From assembly GCA_037355855.1 (NCBI GenBank), contig CM074767.1:2666001-2730000 (forward strand): a DNA stretch of 64,000 nt, given 5' to 3'. The notes below the pieces were generated by a model. That model was not told the origin of the DNA. It did not search any database and saw nothing but the letters and a program-made list of their open reading frames with translations. Position numbers and translations under genes: made by a program. This DNA comes from Pseudo-nitzschia pungens (taxonomy: Eukaryota; Bacillariophyta; Bacillariophyceae; Bacillariales; Bacillariaceae). Positions 11,155-20,081 of the stretch are shown piece after piece (positions within the stretch are counted from its first letter, which is position 1; the number at the start of each line of letters is the position of its first letter).

Positions 11155-12303
11155 TCAAGAAAAAATGGACTCCCACGATCGACTCCATCTTTTCATTTCT
11201 TCAAGAGTGACATAAAGACCTTCATCTCCCTGAGCAGCTCGCATCCAGTCTACCATCTGTTGCAGCTGGAAGAGTGGTATGCCTAACGACTGCGACAAAC
11301 GTGTCATGTAATCGTCTTCTTTTCTGTGGAACTGTTGAGGTTCTCCTCGGACGGCTTCCATAGAAACTAATAGCGCCGCGAGACTCAAGCGATGAACAGT
11401 TCGTGGGGAACAAAACGGGCAAGATGGCACGCCGTTGCTCCTTGGCGTTTCCACTGAACATGCACGATCCAAATAAATCATCGCCAAGCAAATTTCTACA
11501 CCATCTTCATCGATACCAAGCAAATCCGCAATGTGCAGCAAGTAGGGGAAAAGGTCAGGGCCCCAATGATTGACACCTTTAGTATCTTCTTCTTCGAATT
11601 CGTCGACTTTCGACACCGACAACGACTGTGATCGAGGTTTCTTCGCGTGAAACAAGGATAGTTCTTCCTCCTCGAGAAATCGACCTGACGAGGCTTGAAT
11701 TGGAGGATGCCACGTTCTAGAGGGATGCACATTGACCGGTATATTTCCGTACATATTTTGTTGCGCATGGTGCACGCTTCTGTCCATCTGTGGGTGATGT
11801 TTCTGGTGCTCGATATAGTAGTGATCTGGAGACGAAAACATCTTTTTTCGATGCCTTCCCCAATGCTTCACACCTTGAAGTAGTCGCCGATTCCATTCAC
11901 TTGTGTGCAGCAAAGCATTTGCAACCTGTTCCAAACTTATCTTTGGAATGAAAGGCTTTCCTTCGTGGTGTTGTGGAGAATGATGCTGATGATGCACAAG
12001 CTCCGATTCTTGGTGTTGTTCTTGGTATGATTCTCGTGGTGGCGATGGTGGTGGCGATGGTGCTGGCGGTTGCATTTTTGTGCTACCACCTCTGAGAGTG
12101 TCGCCATTCATGAGAATTGCGTTTGGCTTTTGCGAAAAGTTTCGAGAAGAATGATGAGCGTCTGATGGGTGTTGACGAGTACTCCAAGTTGCGGAAGAAA
12201 CGTCAATTGACACGAGAGCCACCACGGTCGAAACTAAAAAGCAACGCCAAACTCTTCTGCAGTTCCTCGTCGAATCGACGTCGGTGGCATTTTGCGACAC
12301 CAT
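11155..12303 (-). CDS. PHO80/P-type cyclin-like protein with N-terminal hydrophobic segment
   Basis: Single exon, 382 residues. Residues about 19-38 form a hydrophobic stretch (CFLVSTVVALVSIDVSSA) that could be a signal peptide or anchor. A Pro/Gln/His-rich low-complexity segment follows. The C-terminal 130 residues resemble the PHO80-like cyclin fold: DLFPYLLHIADLLGI, then VEICLAMIYLDRAC, TVHRLSLAALLVSMEAVRGE and a final helix pair. In that family this module binds and activates a cyclin-dependent kinase, often in nutrient or phosphate signalling. The hydrophobic N-terminus is unusual for a cyclin, so membrane or secretory association is possible. The assignment is from pattern only; the C-terminal half could be another all-helical domain. 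Confidence 0.5.
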   Translation of the reverse strand: MVSQNATDVDSTRNCRRVWRCFLVSTVVALVSIDVSSATWSTRQHPSDAHHSSRNFSQKPNAILMNGDTLRGGSTKMQPPAPSPPPSPPRESYQEQHQESELVHHQHHSPQHHEGKPFIPKISLEQVANALLHTSEWNRRLLQGVKHWGRHRKKMFSSPDHYYIEHQKHHPQMDRSVHHAQQNMYGNIPVNVHPSRTWHPPIQASSGRFLEEEELSLFHAKKPRSQSLSVSKVDEFEEEDTKGVNHWGPDLFPYLLHIADLLGIDEDGVEICLAMIYLDRACSVETPRSNGVPSCPFCSPRTVHRLSLAALLVSMEAVRGEPQQFHRKEDDYMTRLSQSLGIPLFQLQQMVDWMRAAQGDEGLYVTLEEMKRWSRSWESIFS

Positions 12304-13940
12304 TTCACAAGCTAAGATTAACTATTAGTCACACAAAAACAGGAATCTCAAGGTCCAAATCAATAATGAGAAGTAATGTCAAAGATGCGGAAGCAGCACT
12401 AGGTGTTTGGATTGCGACAGTAATCTAACAGCTTCATTGCACAGGAATGATACCTTACTTATTTGACGGAATGAGGTAATAAATACTGTTGCGAGTGCAA
12501 GTTCCACGTCACGAGATTGGGGCCCATTCAGTTTAGTGACTCAAAAGATTGATTCATTCGAATAGTACGTGGATTGAATTTCGAATGAATACGAGTGCTC
12601 GCAAAAATTCGTACCGGTACGAGTACGAGTAATTAACCTTATCCTCTCAAACATCTTTTCTTTTTTAGATTATTTTATAAAAAATTACCGGTAATTTGTT
12701 TTCGAAATGGGAAAAATAAAGAATTCTAAAAAACAATTAGTGTAGGTACACCAGGTACCGACAGGTACAAAATTACTGTTCCTGTAAATACAGTAAGGTT
12801 TAAGGTTACTTTGTAAAAAAGTAAAATTAAAACCTTACTGTAATTAACCTTACTGGTACGGTACCCGTGAAAAACTAAAATGAATCACGTCGGAGTGACA
12901 GATTGTTGCCTCACTATCTGACCAAATACCTCCTCCCAGTAACGGAAACCTCCTCAACGAAAGTTACAACCTATTCGTAAACACTATAAACCGACTGTTT
13001 GCAACAACTCCTGTTGAAATCAGTGACTTACATCCATAGCTTTGGCCCCCTGTAGTTAGTGGTTTTTTCAAAAAATGGCCAAAAATTGATCCATCATGGT
13101 TAATGTAGACACTGGTACATTTTCTACACGGGACCATACGATCGAGTGACAGCATCTACATTTTCTACACGCCGAGTGACAGCATGTTGAACTGAATTCG
13201 AAACGAAACGAAAAAAATGAGTTCTGTTTTTTGCTATGCGCGCAAGCCGAAAAACTATGCGCGCAAGCCGAAAAACTATGCCGGCTCGATGCTGTCACTC
13301 GAAAACACATAATTTTCGGCCCAATTTCTGTATTCGAGAGCTTACTAAGGGAAGAATAAGCAATGTTGTTTAAAAGTGAATATAGAGCATTGTAGAGTAG
13401 AGTGTTAGCTAACAGACGATGTCTTTACTTTGAACAGAGGTGGTGTATGCAAGGAGATATTCCAAAAAGCAAAGATGCTGTCACTCGACGTGATTCATTA
13501 TGGTAAACGTGATTCATTTTAGTTTTCGACGGGTACCGGTAAACCTTATTCCCAATTCCCAATTTTTCCCAAGAATTCTTTAGGTTGGGTTGACGGAGAG
13601 ACGGAAGACGTTTTCAGCCTATTATCCTAAAGTTTCTTCCTACAAGACACAAAATATGGATTCATACGGTAATCTTACTTTTGTTTTTGATTGAGAGAGA
13701 GACTAACTTACGGTATGAGTAAACTTTACGATTACAAGTTTACCACAACATCATCTCTGGGTCCTCTTACGGTGTCAAGTCCCGTCTCTTCGGTCAAGAA
13801 TTCAGATTTTGATACCACAACTAATTCCAACTAGTCGTCATCGAGTTGCCGGCACAACAGTATCGAGTAGATACGTAAAGAACGACTTCAAATTAAAAAA
13901 AAAACAAGAAGTGTCGTCACATTCCATTTGGTCGGACGCG
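12304..13940. other. Intergenic region with inverted-repeat element A
   Basis: About 1.6 kb between divergent genes. It is GTAC/ACCGGT-rich at both ends, with element A in the middle (listed separately). An open frame runs from a TTG at 13809 into the next gene, but the first ATG in it is 13941. Confidence 0.5.
12859..13538. repeat. Element A: inverted-repeat unit with dispersed GAGTGACAGCAT boxes
   Basis: A 27-nt arm at 12860-12886 (GGTACCCGTGAAAAACTAAA then ATGAATC) recurs inverted near 13511-13537 with about two mismatches. Four boxes reading CGAGTGACAGCAT lie inside: forward at 13143 and 13173, reverse at 13288 and 13474, plus a weaker forward match at 12893. The right arm also has a short duplication of ACGTGATTCATT. 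A 21-bp tandem pair (unit CTATGCGCGCAAGCCGAAAAA) sits at about 13234-13275. No target duplication is visible. This may be a non-autonomous DNA transposon or a symmetric regulatory array. Confidence 0.4.
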
Positions 13941-14768
13941 ATGACTAGTCCAAGCAACTACGATGGAGACCAGGCTTATCCACAGCCGTCACGAGTTCAC
14001 AAAGAATCTGACGTCAAAACCTACCGATATATCCGATATGAGAACGCAGAAGCTAGCTACTTCCCGGACAAAATACCACACAATACACTTGTCTGGGTGC
14101 TCATAAGCAAAGGGAAAAAGAAATGTCCACAGCTTCACAAGCGAGCCAGAGTAATCTCAGAAGAGCCGGACGGGGAGGGTCGTATCCAAGTGCAGTATCC
14201 AAGTGGATCCACTTATCGTGTACGAAGGAAAAATTTGATGCCTTCATTTGAGCACTTGGATAACTTAATTATGGTCGCTTCAGAAACTAATGATTATCGT
14301 AGAATGTCAATTGTTCACACCCGGCAGGAAGACCATTTCATAGGTGAGTCACACGGTAATACGTACTGAGATTCTGCCAATAGGTGTACATCTGATGAGC
14401 ACTAATGCCGAATCATTTTTTGGATCATATTATTTGATTGACCTACAGAAATCGGTTGCGATTTTGGTATATTAGTAGACAGTGTCGATGCGAAAAGTTC
14501 ATTGGGGATCGACAAAAGCGAGGAATCGATCAAGATTTCGAGGGAACGGTACCCAGATCAAAAGTTTTTGTTAGGAGATGTTTTCGAAGACAATTTAGAA
14601 ATTGAACCAAGAAACCCATTGGTTGTTTCAATCGACATCAACGGAAACAGGGAACTACAAGCAGTTCTGAAATGCATACAGCTTGTTCTGGATTTATGGT
14701 CACCGAGACTGATCATGGTCAAATCACGTGAGTTGCATGCAAAGATGGTAGGAGAGGGCAAGAAGTGA
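13941..14768 (+). CDS. SH3/Tudor-like domain fused to a SAM-dependent methyltransferase-like domain
   Basis: Two exons, 13941-14343 and 14449-14768. The intron has donor GTGAGT, acceptor CTACAG, phase 1; the protein is 240 residues. The N-terminal half carries NTLVWVLISKG, RARVISEEPDGEG and IQVQYPSGSTYRVRRKNLMP, like a small beta-barrel (Tudor/SH3-like) that may read a modified protein or nucleic acid. The splice creates IEIGCDFGILVDSV, a class I methyltransferase motif I, followed by LGIDKSEESIKISRERYP (acidic motif II) and FLLGDVFED. NPLVVSIDINGN and PRLIMVKSREL would be strands 4 and 5. The enzyme half is short (about 105 residues) and lacks C-terminal strands 6-7, so catalysis is uncertain. 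The open frame extends 5' of 13941 without ATG, so an upstream exon is possible. It ends 28 nt from the convergent ProRS gene. Confidence 0.6.
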
Positions 14769-14796
14769 TCAAGATTTAAATAATAGAATATTATTA

Positions 14797-16877
14797 CTAG
14801 AAAGCTCTACCAAATAATGCCATGTGAGTCGCGTCTTCTCCGCTGTAGAAACATTTCTTTCCTTCGTGTTTCCCTTCACTGTTGGCTGCGAGTGGGTAAC
14901 ATCGAATCGTTGCTTTGCATTCTGTCTTGATCGTATCTTCATTCTCCGCGTCGCACTTCCACGGAACCAGGTATAGGCCGTTTCCTGGATAGGACGAGGC
15001 TTCATCGCTCTCAAGAGCAGTCTTCATTTCTTCATAAGAGACATCTTCGGTGATTCCATTATCCAATTTGGACTGCGCTTGCTCCAACAAACTTTGTTGC
15101 ATTGCTTCCAAACCTTCCGATGCCTTCGACGCGGCATCACTGAGGTCAATATTCATCTTTTTGTCTGAACCTTCTCCTGCTCTGTATTTGAAAACACAAG
15201 TATTGCTCTTAACATCACGTGGTCCGAGTTCGATTCTGAGTGGTACTCCTTTTCTCTCCCATTCGAAGTACTTCGCACCGTTGCGCATGAAATCGCGATC
15301 GTCAACCTTTACCCTGATCCCTTCAGCTTTGAGACCAGCTACTAAATTGTCAAGTGCCTTGTTCATCGCGGCTTTCCCTTCCTCGTCATTTTTCTTCGGT
15401 GCAATCGGAACAATTACAACTTGAATGGGAGCAACACGTGGAGGAAGTACGAGTCCTTCATCATCAGAGTGGGTCATGATCAAAGCACCCAAAAGTCGTG
15501 TAGAGACACCCCATGATGTCCCCCAAACGTCTTTTTGTTCACCGTCGGTATCTTGGAATGTGACGTCGAATGCCTTACCGAACGACTGACCAAGGAAGTG
15601 GGACGTTCCACTTTGTAAAGCCCATCCATTTTGCATCAAGGCTTCGATAGTAAATGTATCTTCGGCACCAGCAAAGCGTTCCGAGGGAGACTTGACACCT
15701 CGGACTACAGGCATGGCCAGAAGATTTTCACAGAGGGAGGCATATTCTTCCATCATGGTACGAGCATCTTCGCGCGCTCCCTCTGCCGTAGCGTGGGCAG
15801 TGTGACCTTCCTGCCACAAGAATTCGGAAGTACGAAGAAATGGGCGTGTCCTCATCTCCCAACGCATAACGTTCGCCCATTGGTTGACTTTCAATGGCAA
15901 ATCACTACGAACATTTTTTGCAGCCAATCAGAATGGTGAGAAATATCAAATGTATTCCAAGTCGAGCCTTGTTTTTCGTATGGTTGCAGTACGTACCGGT
16001 GACTATTGATCCACTTTCTGAACATATACCAGATCATTGTTTCGGAAGTAGGACGCACGATCAAAGGATCCTCGAGTTCTGCTTCGGGATCCACAACCAA
16101 TCCACCGTCCTCTTCGTCCGATGATTTGAGCCGGTGATGGGTTACCACAGCACACTCTTTGGCAAAACCATCTACATGTTCAGCTTCTTTTGACAGAAAG
16201 GACTTAGGAATCAGCAATGGAAAATACGCATTTTCAGCTCCGTGTTCTTTGATTCGGTCGTCCAACTCATTTCTAACCTTGTCCCACAATGCCATTCCCC
16301 ATGGCTTGATAACCATGCATCCTCGTACAGGTGACGTTTCCGCCAAACCTGTCACACGAATGATATCGTTATACCATTTTGAGTAGTCCACAGCTCGGGC
16401 AGTAATGAAATCCGAACTGTCGTCGTCTGCTTGTTTTTGCTTCTGTTTTTGATTTTGTTTCTGTTGCTGCTTCTGTTTTTGTTGCTTTTTTGGTTTTTGG
16501 TTAAAAGTTGGATCAAGTTCTGCCTTCAATGCAAGGAGCTCTTGGACAATTGGTGCAACCACTTCCTTGTCGGCTCCTTCATCCTTGAGAGCTCGGATTT
16601 TATCACCTGTCGCTTTGATCTTCGACTCTAGAACGCTCTTTTGTTCGTCTGTTAATTGTTGCGTTGTTGCCCCACTGAACAGACGTGTCGTGACTTTGGT
16701 GTTGCTATAATTTTGTACACGAAGATCTCCGGTGATAGAAGCTCCACTGCGATAAAGGCTACGTCCTACCAACCCAGAACGCGAGTTGGCTGTATGAAAA
16801 GCGTGCGTTGTCTGACGGCTGACTGCAAAGAAGACCGCAGCCACCATAACCATCATCTTAGTGCTTCTGTTCGCCAT
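14797..16877 (-). CDS. Prolyl-tRNA synthetase, eukaryote/archaeal type, with organellar presequence and WHEP domain
   Basis: Class II synthetase that charges tRNA-Pro. Two exons, 16877-15997 and 15904-14797 (donor GTACGT, acceptor TTCGTAG, phase 2), 662 residues. It starts with a signal-peptide-like stretch ([12 protein letters not shown]) ending THAF, an ASAF-like motif, which points to the plastid and possibly dual organelle targeting. Residues about 75-125 ([20 protein letters not shown] onward) fit a WHEP-TRS helical tRNA-binding domain. A K/Q-only linker of about 25 residues follows. Catalytic motifs are [49 protein letters not shown] and [20 protein letters not shown]; the splice falls between KWINSH and RDLP. 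The C-terminus ends in LFGRAF, like the zinc-linked end of eukaryotic/archaeal ProRS. Confidence 0.93.
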
Positions 16878-18072
16878 GAATATGATTGTGATTGTTTGGC
16901 GTTGATATACCCTACCGTATATACTTCGGAATAGATACTACAGGCCGGAGTGATCAGAAAGGTGGACTCTTTCTTTCTGTTGTTCAGATAAAGTCTTGGA
17001 AGCGATCGCACGTAAACGGAACCGACGTACTAGTAGTAGCATCACCTTAGTTTTTCTTCCGCATCAATCCATTTTTTCGGAAAGATCATTATGTTGCTTG
17101 ATGCAGTAAAAACCTTACGAAAGAAGTATTTTTCTAATGCTCGTACGTACTCGTACGTACGTTCTGATGCCTACATTTTACTACCACTGAAGTAGTTCTT
17201 CTTTCATTGCTGGACGGTACGGTACGGTAATTTTATCCTTACCGTACAGATAAAGTTTACTTAGTACAAGTCGCCTCACTGCAGGGTTACTTCGTATTCA
17301 GTATTCGTATGGCACGAAATAACACTAATACTCTTGTACGGTGAACTTGGGAGTAAGTCTTAAGGTTACCCTTACTAGTAGTTCAAGAACCACTAACTTC
17401 GTAAGATTAATCTTACTCGCACATTATTCATTTTCACACACGGCCAACCAACTCACAACTTTCGCGTCAGGCTGAATGAGTAAGTTTTTCTACACCTTCC
17501 GATTGACGAACAGTATTCCACGTGGAATGTCTTTGAGTTTTCCTTCGACAAAGGGAGGGAAGAGGGAAAATGTAAATTTATGAACGTATGATAACTTAAC
17601 GATTACTACTACTACGTATGTTCGTACATTCTGTTATTCATTTTTGTTAGAAAACGTAGAACACTAACCTTACGGTGATCTGCTGCTCCTCCCGGCTTGC
17701 GCATTTCAAAAATTTTGAATCTGCCGAATGAATCGTGTCTCGGTCCTTCTGATTGTAATTACCGTACAGTAGATGATAACTTCTTGTCCCTCTCACCCAG
17801 TATCTTACCAACACCGTACGGCATTGAATAGGTTACTCTTCACTCTTCACAGTATTTACCGGTACTTCAGTATTACAGTAGGACCGTTCTGAAATGGGAC
17901 GTCGATGTTACGGTACTTGTACGAGTAAGTTACGAATAACTGTAGTCGTAAAAGTACGCCAAGACCGGTGGAGCAAACGATTACCTTTTATTTCAATCTT
18001 ATGGTTTTCTCCTGGCGGTAAGGGTTACCGCTGTTGTTTTGCTCCGTGACAAATTGAAAATAGGAAGAAGCC
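16878..18072. other. Divergent intergenic region, GTAC-rich
   Basis: About 1.2 kb between divergent ProRS and kinesin-like genes. It is dense in GTACG, ACGTAC, TTACCGTAC and ACCGGTAC words. No believable ORF or RNA gene. Confidence 0.6.
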
Positions 18073-20064
18073 ATGGTGCTGAGAGATATTCACAATGGGG
18101 TTCATCTGGGACGAGACAGTGGACGAAAGTGGGAAAATGCTCCAAAAACGGTCAACGGGAGAACGAATATGGAGTGGCAAAAGCTTCGGAGACATGGTTC
18201 CCCAAACATAAGGAGAAGAAATGGAATGAATCAGAGCTATGTCAAAAATCCCCCTTTTGAATACATGGATTCATCTTCGAAGAATCAGGTGAAATCCTGG
18301 AAGCCTTTCGCATCCGATTTTCGAGATCGTATCGAAATCGCTCGAAGTCCTGGTATGGTCTTGAACATTGAGAAGAGATCGTGGGACAAAGAGAAAGGTG
18401 AAATTCTCAAACGAAACTCTTCCACACAAATCTCTCTCACTACCCCAAACGTGTGGACCATTGGAGCCGAACCCGATAGGATCGAATGCACACGAAACGA
18501 AAGAGACCAAGCAATACTAAAACAATGCGACGAATCCGAGACGGTGTTACTTGCGAAAGGGCATGAGACTTCGTCGATGGCTGCAAATACAATCGAGTGT
18601 AACCGACGTCATTACCAAGAGACTCCATCTCAATCGTATAAAGTGCAGTCGCCTCAGATTTCTAGTGGGATTGATCCAAAGACAACTCTTTTCCTTCATC
18701 GCAACGAATTCGAATCATTACGATCCGAGTATTCAGAATACTTGAGAGAACTCGTTTCGCAAAACGACATTCCGAAGTCCTCATTTCGGAGTCCGAAGAA
18801 CCAAGTGAGATTTGTGGTTCGAAATAGACCGCTTCGGGATCATGAAGTGAAAGGGGGTGAATTGTCGGTCATTGAGGTGCCATGGGGGTCTTCCACCACC
18901 ATGGCTCTCTACGAGGCCAATGTATTAGAAGATCGAGATACTCTTGATTGCAAAATTCATTTGTTCCGATTCGATGCCGTTGTTTCCGAGACGGCTTCTG
19001 CGGAAGAGTTTTACAATCAAAGTGTACGAAGTAACGTTACAGATGCTATCAATGGGGGATTAGGAACAATTATTGTATTTGGTCCAGATGAGTATGGAAA
19101 ATCTCGCACGATATCAGACATCGAGTACAGAGCTTCGCTGGACCTGTTTTCTGATCCTGCGGTATCAACTCGATCGGTGTCAGTAAAATGCATGGGAATA
19201 GGTGTTGGCGGCGATCACTTTGTAGATCTAATAGGACCAACCCACAATCAAGTTGAAATTGTCAAGTTGAATGAAAATTATCAAATCGAGGGTGCCTTGC
19301 AGGTTAATGTCTCTTCCGGGAGGGATTTTTTAGATACGTTGTGCCTTGCTAGACAACGGCTTGCATCTAGGAGGATACTTCAGCAACAAGGGGAGGCCGC
19401 ATCGTACTTGCTTTGCGAAATTCGGATAAGGAATCAGAGCGGAAAATCGGGATCTCTCTATGTGTTACAATGTCCTCGTGGGGACGAAGTTCAAAGTGTG
19501 AAGAAAAAGTGGAACCCATTTGCAAACCTGATGGAGATGCTCCGAACCAAGTCGTCGACCTCTAATCTGGCTCCAACGTGTGTTCTAACGAGACTACTTG
19601 GTCCCTGCATTCTTTCATCGGAAAAATCAAAAGTCTGTCTTGTCGCTGGTGTGTCGCCTTCATCCTTGGACACGGAAGCTACACTATCGACTCTAATCTC
19701 GTCGAGAGAATACATGAGAGAAATCGAGCACAACTGTGTCGGGTGGTCAAACGTCGAACTTGGCAAGACAGATACTGAAGACGAAAAGGATTTAATGCTG
19801 CCGAGGCAGTGGTCTAGAAAGCAGTTGATGGATTGGATTACAAGAAAGAATCTTTTAGATGGAAAAATCGAGGGGGAGTTCACTGGGAGCAATGTGATGA
19901 AAATGGGCACAAAAGAGCTGAAAGAAAAATTTTTCAACTCAGCCGTGAACGGCGAAAAAAAAGCAAGCAGACTGTTTAACGCACTCAGGGCGGAGAATGA
20001 TCGAGTTGCTCGACTACGAGTGAAGAGAAAGTTTGCCCTTCAAAGGACTAAAAATGATGTCTAA
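18073..20064 (+). CDS. Divergent kinesin-like protein with C-terminal SAM domain (probable pseudo-motor)
   Basis: Single exon, 663 residues. About 240 basic, unstructured residues lead into a kinesin-motor-like region. It begins VRFVVRNRPLRDHE (kinesin strand 1), followed by IHLFRFDAVV and then GLGTIIVFGPDEYGKSRTIS at about residues 329-348, where a motor would have the GQTGSGKT P-loop. The Lys survives but the Gly/Ser/Thr pattern is lost. Switch I (NxxSSRSH) is replaced by GEAASYLL and switch II (DLAGSE) by QCPRGDE, so ATP hydrolysis is unlikely. Residues about 575-640 (RQWSRKQLMDWITRKNLLDG, then NVMKMGTKELKEKF) look like a SAM domain, followed by a basic coiled tail. I infer a non-motile scaffold on microtubules or membranes. 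It converges with the NB-ARC gene, with 17 nt between stop codons. Confidence 0.65.
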   Translation: MVLRDIHNGVHLGRDSGRKWENAPKTVNGRTNMEWQKLRRHGSPNIRRRNGMNQSYVKNPPFEYMDSSSKNQVKSWKPFASDFRDRIEIARSPGMVLNIEKRSWDKEKGEILKRNSSTQISLTTPNVWTIGAEPDRIECTRNERDQAILKQCDESETVLLAKGHETSSMAANTIECNRRHYQETPSQSYKVQSPQISSGIDPKTTLFLHRNEFESLRSEYSEYLRELVSQNDIPKSSFRSPKNQVRFVVRNRPLRDHEVKGGELSVIEVPWGSSTTMALYEANVLEDRDTLDCKIHLFRFDAVVSETASAEEFYNQSVRSNVTDAINGGLGTIIVFGPDEYGKSRTISDIEYRASLDLFSDPAVSTRSVSVKCMGIGVGGDHFVDLIGPTHNQVEIVKLNENYQIEGALQVNVSSGRDFLDTLCLARQRLASRRILQQQGEAASYLLCEIRIRNQSGKSGSLYVLQCPRGDEVQSVKKKWNPFANLMEMLRTKSSTSNLAPTCVLTRLLGPCILSSEKSKVCLVAGVSPSSLDTEATLSTLISSREYMREIEHNCVGWSNVELGKTDTEDEKDLMLPRQWSRKQLMDWITRKNLLDGKIEGEFTGSNVMKMGTKELKEKFFNSAVNGEKKASRLFNALRAENDRVARLRVKRKFALQRTKNDV

Positions 20065-20081
20065 TTAGTATCAGCTGCCTT

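Noticed and set aside
13809..13940. Upstream extension of the methyltransferase-like frame
   Set aside because: It begins with TTG and has no conserved feature; first ATG is 13941. An upstream exon remains possible but unproven.
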